Shown: positions 58,336-64,000 of the stretch, piece by piece | Position numbering within the stretch: the first letter of the stretch is position 1 | How the letters are laid out: each line of letters opens with the position of its first letter | Assembly (NCBI RefSeq): GCF_048569485.1 | Contig: NC_134364.1 | Coordinates: 139,641,798 to 139,705,797 of the forward strand | DNA: 64,000 nt | DNA from: Anomaloglossus baeobatrachus | Taxonomy: Eukaryota; Chordata; Amphibia; Anura; Aromobatidae | Direction: 5' to 3' | Program-made: the position numbers and the translations under genes | The notes under the pieces: generated by a model | What the model saw: only the letters and a program-made list of their open reading frames with translations | What the model was told of the DNA's origin: nothing | Database searches by the model: none

Positions 58336-58827
58336 TTAGTAAGCTGTTGATCATCAAGCAGTATACGATGACTTGGGTCCACATAAACAGCTGCCAGAAG
58401 AATTTTATTTTCCAATAGCTGTCTGTGTCTCTTTCCGTTTCATTGAAGCAGAAATGCCATCTGCAATTAAACCTCCTCTTTGGGACAGGCAAAATAGCAA
58501 GTTCTTCCACTCCTTTATGAAAATGCCAGGAGTTAAATCCTCAGCTTGTAATTTTTTAGTCACGGTAAATGGGTGATTAAGCAATTCCTTCAATTAAGCC
58601 ACCTGTGTCCAATGACCTTCATTTAAGGTTACTTGAGGGTTTACCATATCTATAAGAAACTATTTTAGTTCAAGCAATGGCTCAGTCATTAAATAAGTGC
58701 TGCCTCACCGAGTGGCTTGATCAACAATTGCCCCTTTCCCAGCACGTCTCTTCAAGATGGAATCAATTTTAGGGGTTCTGGAAGCAATAACCAACTTCCT
58801 CACTTTTCCAATTAGATTTCCAGCATG

Positions 58828-59055
58828 TCCGCCCAGTTTCACACATCCGGCTTTTCACCGGTTTGTCGGATGTGGTGCACGCCAGTATAGTACGATACAG
58901 TACAGTGGCAGCGTCGCAACTTCTGGGTCACATGCTCCGGTCACATGACAGCATGTGACCGGCGTTTGTCGTGCTGCCACTGTACTGTATACACTGTACT
59001 GGAGTGCGCCGCTTCCGCAAAACTGGTGAAAAGCCGGATGTGTGAAACCGGGGTC
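58828..59055. mobile_element. Palindromic MITE in the hAT transposon
   Basis: GTTTCACACATCCGGCTTTT and its inverse AAAAGCCGGATGTGTGAAAC form the ends. GTACAGTGGCAGC and GCTGCCACTGTAC pair near the centre, with CATGTGACC and GGTCACATG innermost. Confidence 0.85.
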
Positions 59056-59554
59056 CCTCTTGCAGACTCTCTCATTGCCAGCTGCAGCGTGTGCACAACA
59101 CAGCGCATGTGATGAATATGAAAGTGTTTTGAAGCAGCTTCAACAAGATCATCTAATCCTAAAGTATCATTTTGCTGTTCTTCTGTTGTAATATCTGTTT
59201 GTTCCTCCGTTACATGAGCAGCGCTGTGGCTCCATCTCACACATACTGAATCCTAAATGTTCTTCTAGCCGTTGTTCATTACTCTCATTCATCAGTTTAA
59301 TTGTACTTATCAAGTTTGAAGCATTGTCCTTTACAATAGCAAGAACCTGTTCTTTTTTGAGTTGGCAATCTTGCAGAACTTTTTCCACTAAGGCCTGGAG
59401 AAGCTGGCTGCTGTGATGAGCTTTACTATCTGTTACTGCCAGTGTCTTGCTAACAATTTCTTTCTTGTTACAAACATCGAATATTGATGGCAAAATAATT
59501 CAGTGAAATGCAGTGACTCTGGGCATCCAGCAAAGGCAATGGGTGACAAGATAG

Positions 59555-59752
59555 GACATTCAGACACAGCGTTTTGTGAGGATCCTCACAAAGAATGAGC
59601 AGTCAGCTTGTGTGGCCTTTTTCTAATGCTTTTTTATGAGCTCAAAAACCTTTCAGGTGATGCAGTTTTTTAAAAGCTGATCTGCTTTTGCAGCTGACAA
59701 ATGTATCCTCAAAAAACGCAGCAAAAACGCTGTGTGTGAATGTAGCCTTAGA
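59555..59752. mobile_element. Small MITE-like insertion in the hAT transposon
   Basis: ACATTCAGACACAGCGTTTT at the left is a loose inverse of AACGCTGTGTGTGAATGTAG at the right. TGAGGATCC and inversely GTATCCTCA continue the pairing. Confidence 0.65.
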
Positions 59753-59956
59753 TCAGGAACAGAACAGCCATTTATAGGACATTTCATAACTTTCCCAAAT
59801 TCCTATGAAAAAATATTCAACACATTCTGCATTGCACTACTGTGCCCAATTTATTATATATTCTAGGAGTCGGAGCCGGTTCATTTTATACCGACTCCAT
59901 CAAAATTAGCTCCGACTCCACGACTCCAACTCCACAGCCCTGGTGAGCAGACTCAC

Positions 59957-60034
59957 CTAGGTCTTCAATCTTCACCTCTGGTCCTATCGTGAATTGGGGC
60001 AGGGTGGGAGCGTGCTTCTCTCCAGAATGAGCCG
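59957..60034 (-). CDS. efna3: Ephrin-A3, exon 4 (stalk region)
   Basis: This 78-bp exon runs from the acceptor CCCCCGCAG to the donor GTGAGT. It completes a Thr codon with exon 3 and reads AHSGEKHAPTLPQFTIGPEV then KIEDL. It matches the juxtamembrane stalk that follows the receptor-binding domain in ephrin-A3 (human: SHSGEKPVPTLPQFTMGPNV, from memory). In other ephrin-A genes the equivalent exon can be skipped. It is short and is not covered by a long open frame, so it was found by splice sites and similarity. Intron 3 between this and exon 3 is only 98 bp. Confidence 0.93.
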
Positions 60035-60132
60035 CTGCGGGGGAAGGACGACACCATTACCACGCGCCTGACGTAGTCCTGACAACAGTAAGCAATCACC
60101 ATCCCCCCAGGTCCCAGGTTTTAAACACTTAC

Positions 60133-60198
60133 TGGTTGCGCAGCACACGGACACTTTCATCTTCAGGCACGAGTGCCGGTGGTTGTGGGTTGGTGTTG
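60133..60198 (-). CDS. efna3: Ephrin-A3, exon 3 (end of receptor-binding domain)
   Basis: This 66-bp exon lies between the acceptor CTTTTTCCAG and the donor GTAAGT. With exon 2 it reads ISTPTHNHRHSCLKMKVSVC then CAT. It contributes the last strands of the ephrin fold. The cysteines in SCLKMKVSVCC include the partner of a conserved disulfide in the family. The length of 66 bp is the one I recall for ephrin-A exon 3. Confidence 0.95.
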
Positions 60199-60904
60199 CT
60201 GGAAAAAGAAAAAAAAACAAAAAACAATAAGAATGGGTGCAATGTAAAATTTAAGACTAAAATACCAGGAGGAACAACTGAAGGGTTCAACCGAGTATCA
60301 GCAGGAGGGATCCTGTAAGGGGACCGGGGATGTCCATCCACCGGACGACAGATGACTGCAGCGGGAGCCTCCACCTGCCTGCTGTGATTAGTGCCCCCTC
60401 ACATGTGACTTGGGAGTGAGGCCATCCCCCTTACATCCGGCAGAATTTGGGGTGTGAGGAGCCCATACATCAGCCGGACAGATCCCACAATCCGGTGTGA
60501 GCCTTCGCTCTGGGGTAGATGGATGGCAGTGATCACTCGCAGACTCAGAGGCAGCGGCTCCTCCTGTGTCAGTGAGCAACATCCACTGCACTGATCACAT
60601 GTGCAATTCTATATTTTGACCACTAGGGTGAGATATGCACCAGTCTTATTACACCGCTGTATACAGGCATCCGTATTACAGGACAGTGCAGGCATGCAAT
60701 ACATGGTGCACAAACCCAGAGTCAGATGACACATCCTCCATCTAACAAACGCAAGGTAAGACGCTCCCCTGTCGGAGGCTGCAGGCGGCTCACCACTGCG
60801 CTAAAATGTAACGCCTTGGTTCTGTTCCTGGGACACTGAGATCTCCAGCGCGCTTGCTGAATGTACTTGATGGCCCCAATGCGGCTCTACCCTCCGGTAC
60901 TCAC
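60199..60904 (-). other. efna3: efna3 intron 2 (706 bp)
   Basis: GT-AG intron between exon 2 and exon 3. A poly-pyrimidine tract precedes the exon 3 acceptor. No transposon or tandem repeat was recognised. Confidence 0.85.
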
Positions 60905-61194
60905 AGATGTAGTAGTAGTTGTGTCCCGCGTGGAACTCGTACCCCAGAGAAAAGGCGCTGTACCGCTGAAACTTCTCCGAGAACTTGATGGGGCTGTGCG
61001 GGGAGTGCGGCCGGTTACATTCCCAGCGCTTGAAGCCATGGCTGGTGTTGCAGGAGTGGTAGCCCTCATAATTCACCATGTACAGGATATACTGCTCCAT
61101 CCGGTGATCCGCCATCGTATCGTTATAATGTGGGCAGTAAATATCAAGGTAGTCGTTAACATTCACCTGAACCGTGTAGTCATTGCGCCGCAAA
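60905..61194 (-). CDS. efna3: Ephrin-A3, exon 2 (receptor-binding domain)
   Basis: This 290-bp exon encodes most of the Eph-receptor-binding domain of ephrin-A3, a secreted-side, GPI-anchored ligand of EphA receptors used in cell-contact signalling and axon guidance. It begins after the acceptor CCTTCCAG with [20 protein letters not shown] and ends at the donor GTGAGT after HAGHNYYYI. Landmarks are the cysteines in DIYCPHY, YHSCNTS and RWECNRP, and the [17 protein letters not shown] segment, which forms the receptor-contacting loop. N-glycosylation sites are NDT and NTS. The phase (one base before Leu) requires an upstream exon ending in two bases of His. That exon 1 with the signal peptide is not in this window. 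Confidence 0.97.
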
Positions 61195-61555
61195 CTGGAA
61201 GGAAAAAAAAAAAAGACATTAGTCCCATCAGCCGAGCCACCCCGCAGAGCAGGGACCCCTTCATCCTCCCCGCAGGAGCCGACCCCCGGGATATCCTGAT
61301 CCCCAAACACCACACCATCTTTACACCAGAAGCCAGATAGGGTCTGCTGAAAAGCTTCTGACAGGCCGCCTCTGGTCACGTGTGTCCGTCAATACATCGC
61401 ACGCACGGCTGAGCTGTAATTTGGATTTTTTCTCTAATCTCTGCTCTCAAGGCTGAGAATTAATTAGGAAATATTGAGCTGGACAAAAGCACTTAGTGAT
61501 GGTCACGCTCCCCCTGTAACACACACCCAGACAGTGCCAGAGCAAAGAAACCGGA
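61195..61555 (-). other. efna3: efna3 intron 1, proximal part
   Basis: The minus strand shows a poly-T tract and CCTTCCAG directly before exon 2. The rest shows no recognisable element before the minisatellite begins. Confidence 0.8.
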
Positions 61556-64000
61556 TAATATAGAGCCGCGATCACTTGAAGAAGAGACGCATGAGGATTA
61601 TATAGAGCCGCGATCACATGAAGAAGAGACGCATGAGGATTATACAGAGCCGCGATCACATGAAGAACAGACGTGTGAGGATTATATAGATCCGCGATCA
61701 CATGAAGAACAGACGTGTGAAAATTATATAGAGCCGCGATCACATGAAGAAGAGACGTGTGAGGATTATATAGAGCCGCGATCACATGAAGAGACGTGAG
61801 GATTATATAGAGCCACGATCACATGAAGAAGAGACGTGTGAGGATTATATAGAGCCACGATCACATGAAGAAGAGACGTGTGAGGATTATATAGAGCCAC
61901 GATCACATGAAGAAGAGACGTGTGAGGATTATATAGAGCCACGATCACATGAAGAAGAGACGTGAGGATTATATAGAGCCACGATCACATGAAGAAGAGA
62001 CGTGTGAGGATTATATAGAGCCGCGATCACATGAAGAAGAGACGTGAGGATTATATAGAGCCACAATCACAAGAAGAGACATGTGAGGATTATATAGAGC
62101 CGCGATCACATGAAGAACAGACGTGTGAGGATTATATATAGCCGCGATCACATGAAGAGACGTGTGAGGATTATATAGAGCCACGATCACATGAAGAAGA
62201 GACGTGTGAGGATTATATAGAGCCACGATCACATGAAGAGACGTGTGAGGATTATATAGATCCGCAATCACATGAAGAAGAGACGTGTGAGGATTATATA
62301 GAGCCGCGATCACATGAAGAACAGACGTGAGGATTATATATAGCCGCGATCACATGAAGAGACGTGTGAGGATTATATAGAGCCACGATCACATGAAGAA
62401 GAGACGTGTGAGGATTATATAGAGCCACAATCACAAGAAGAGACATGTGAGGATTATATAGAGCCGCGATCACATGAAGAACAGACGTGTGAGGATTATA
62501 TATAGCCGCGATCACATGAAGAAGAGACGTGTGAGGATTATATAGAGCCACGATCACATGAAGAAGAGACGTGTGAGGATTATATAGAGCCACGATCACA
62601 TGAAGAGACGTGTGAGGATTATATAGATCCGCAATCACATGAAGAAGAGACGTGTGAGGATTATATAGAGCCGCGATCACATGAAGAACAGACGTGAGGA
62701 TTATATATAGCCGCGATCACATGAAGAGACGTGTGAGGATTATATAGAGCCGCGATCACATGAAGAACAGACGTGAGGATTATATATAGCCGCGATCACA
62801 TGAAGAGACGTGTGAGGATTATATAGAGCCGCGATCACATGAAGAAGAGACGTGTGAGGATTATATAGAGCCGCGATCACATGAAGAACAGACGTGTGAG
62901 GATTATATAGAGCCACGATCACATGAAGAACAGACGTGTGAGGATTATATAGAGCCACGATCACATGAAGAACAGACGTGTGAGGATTATATAGAGCCAC
63001 GATCACATGAAGAAAAGACGCATGAGGATTATATAGAGCCGCGATCACATGAAGAACAGACGTGTGAGGATTATATAGAGCCGCAATCACATGAAGAACA
63101 GACGTGTGAGGATTATATAGAGCCGCAATCACATGAAGAAGAGACGTGTGAGGATTATATAGTGCCGCGATCACATGAAGAACAGACGTGTGAGGATTAT
63201 ATAGATCCGCAATCACATGAAGAACAGACGCATGAGGATTATATAGAGCCGCGATCACATGAAGAAGAGACATGTGAGGATTATATAGAGCCGCGATCAC
63301 ATGAAGAGACGTGTGAGGATTATATAGAGCCGCGATCACATGAAGGAGACACGTGAGGATTATATAGAGCCGCGATCACATGAAGAAGAGACGTGTGAGG
63401 ATTATATAGAGCCACGATCACATGAAGAAGAGACGTGTGAGGATTATATAGAGCCGCGATCACATGAAGAAGAGACGTGTGAGGATTATATAGAGCCGCG
63501 ATCACATGAAGAAGAGACGTGTGAGGATTATATAGAGCCGCGATCACATGAAGAAGAGACGTGAGGATTATATAGAGCCGCAATCACATAAAGAGACGTG
63601 AGGATTATATAGAGCCGCGATCACATGAAGAGACGTGTGAGGATTATATAGACCCACGATCACATGAAGAAGAGACGTGTGAGGATTATATAGAGCCGCG
63701 ATCACATGAAGAAGAGACGTGTGAGGATTATATAGAGCCGCGATCACATGAAGAGACGTGAGGATTATATAGAGCCGCGATCACATGCAGAAGAGAGGTG
63801 AGGATTATATAGAGCCGCGATCACATGAAGAAGAGACGTGTGAGGATTATATAGACCCGCGATCACATGAAGAGGAGACGTGTGAGGATTATATAGAGCC
63901 GCGATCACATGAAGAAGAGACGTGAGGATTATATAGAGCCACGATCACATGAAGAAGAGACGTGTGAGGATTATATAGAGCCGCGATCACATGAAGAAGA
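61556..64000. repeat. 42-bp minisatellite in efna3 intron 1, runs off the window
   Basis: The unit is GAAGAAGAGACGTGTGAGGA followed by TTATATAGAGCCGCGATCAC and AT. There are about 58 units in view, with variants GAACAGACG, CCACGATC and CCGCAATC. Many units are 37-40 bp because of small deletions (GAAGAGACG, GACGTGAGG), so frames are short on both strands. Each unit contains TCACATGA. Because it lies upstream of exon 2 on the gene's strand, it is within intron 1 or further upstream. Confidence 0.96.

Larger units (their letters stand above)
57420..59493 (-). pseudogene. hAT transposase pseudogene
   Basis: Pieces of a hAT transposase occur in order on the minus strand. At 59493-59200 there is a region ending in LAIVKDNASNLISTIKLM, which resembles the catalytic-aspartate block (TDNASN) of hAT enzymes. 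At about 59150-59050 lies HHMRCVVHTLQLAM, the conserved Cys/His block. At 57744-57590 there is PPAQVTVERLFSSLNIRSD, the C-terminal dimerisation domain. Frames change between them and several small elements interrupt the gene, so it cannot make a working enzyme. The N-terminal zinc-finger part was not recognised. Confidence 0.88.
56849..59942 (-). mobile_element. hAT transposon, broken, 3.1 kb
   Basis: It starts CAGGGCTGTGGAGTC and ends with the inverse GACTCCAACTCCACAGCCCTG-type terminus. A perfect 8-bp target duplication GTGAGCAG lies at 56841-56848 and 59943-59950. Terminal regions on both sides are rich in CGACTCC repeats (subterminal motifs). The minus strand carries pieces of a hAT transposase. 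Several smaller inverted-repeat elements have inserted into it. Confidence 0.95.
55352..59956 (-). other. efna3: efna3 last coding intron (4.6 kb)
   Basis: The intron is bounded by the donor GTGAGT next to 59957 and the acceptor TTTCAG next to 55351. Its size comes mostly from a 38-bp minisatellite (55424-55990) and a hAT transposon (56849-59942) inserted only 14 bp from exon 4 on the donor side. The 8-bp duplicate of the target lies right next to the splice donor, which is itself intact. From 55991 to 56840 I see nothing recognisable. Confidence 0.85.

Noticed and set aside
1-64000. tRNA or rRNA genes
   Set aside because: Nothing resembling tRNA A/B boxes in a cloverleaf or conserved rRNA segments was noticed on reading; a dedicated search was not possible.

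Overview
This is repeat-dominated vertebrate nuclear DNA, most likely from a frog. It has a spliced metazoan gene with GT-AG introns, and it is dense in short inverted-repeat transposons, Tc1 and hAT elements, and a Penelope-like retroelement of kinds common in anuran genomes. The assignment to frogs rests on recalled repeat families, so it is an inference; no database was searched. By my count, roughly half of the 64 kb is tandemly repeated (minisatellite) DNA. Most long open reading frames are artefacts of repeat units whose length divides by three.

The one host gene recognised is efna3 (ephrin-A3, a GPI-anchored Eph-receptor ligand) on the minus strand. Four coding exons are present with good splice sites: exon 2 (60905-61194), exon 3 (60133-60198), exon 4 (59957-60034) and the terminal coding part (55230-55351). 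Exon 1, with the signal peptide, lies beyond the right edge. Intron 1 holds a 42-bp minisatellite of at least 2.4 kb that runs off the window. The last intron holds a 38-bp minisatellite and a 3.1-kb broken hAT transposon with a perfect 8-bp target-site duplication.

Left to right: 1-8966 is a G-rich 30-bp minisatellite with higher-order repeats. 10.2-15.0 kb holds three copies of a palindromic-ended MITE, the third split by a 2.84-kb non-autonomous hAT element that itself contains two MITEs. 15.2-19.3 kb is an old degenerate minisatellite cut by a MITE (which has grown its own 29-bp minisatellite inside) and by a 1.7-kb LTR-like element. 21.4-31.1 kb is a single 42-bp array of about 230 units without a length change. 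31.5-32.7 kb is a long imperfect palindrome. 33.4-44.8 kb is another minisatellite, interrupted by a decayed Tc1 element and by an 8.6-kb Penelope-like element with 1.73-kb direct terminal repeats, which is itself interrupted by an apparently intact Tc1/mariner transposon (345-aa DD34E transposase). 45.1-52.2 kb is filled with 43- to 45-bp units, most carrying a match to the CTCF core consensus. 52.6-53.8 kb holds two more minisatellites just downstream of efna3.

The signals I find most worth following are the CTCF-like arrays near efna3, the intact Tc1 copy, the hammerhead-ribozyme-like motif in each Penelope terminal repeat, and minisatellites born inside transposons.
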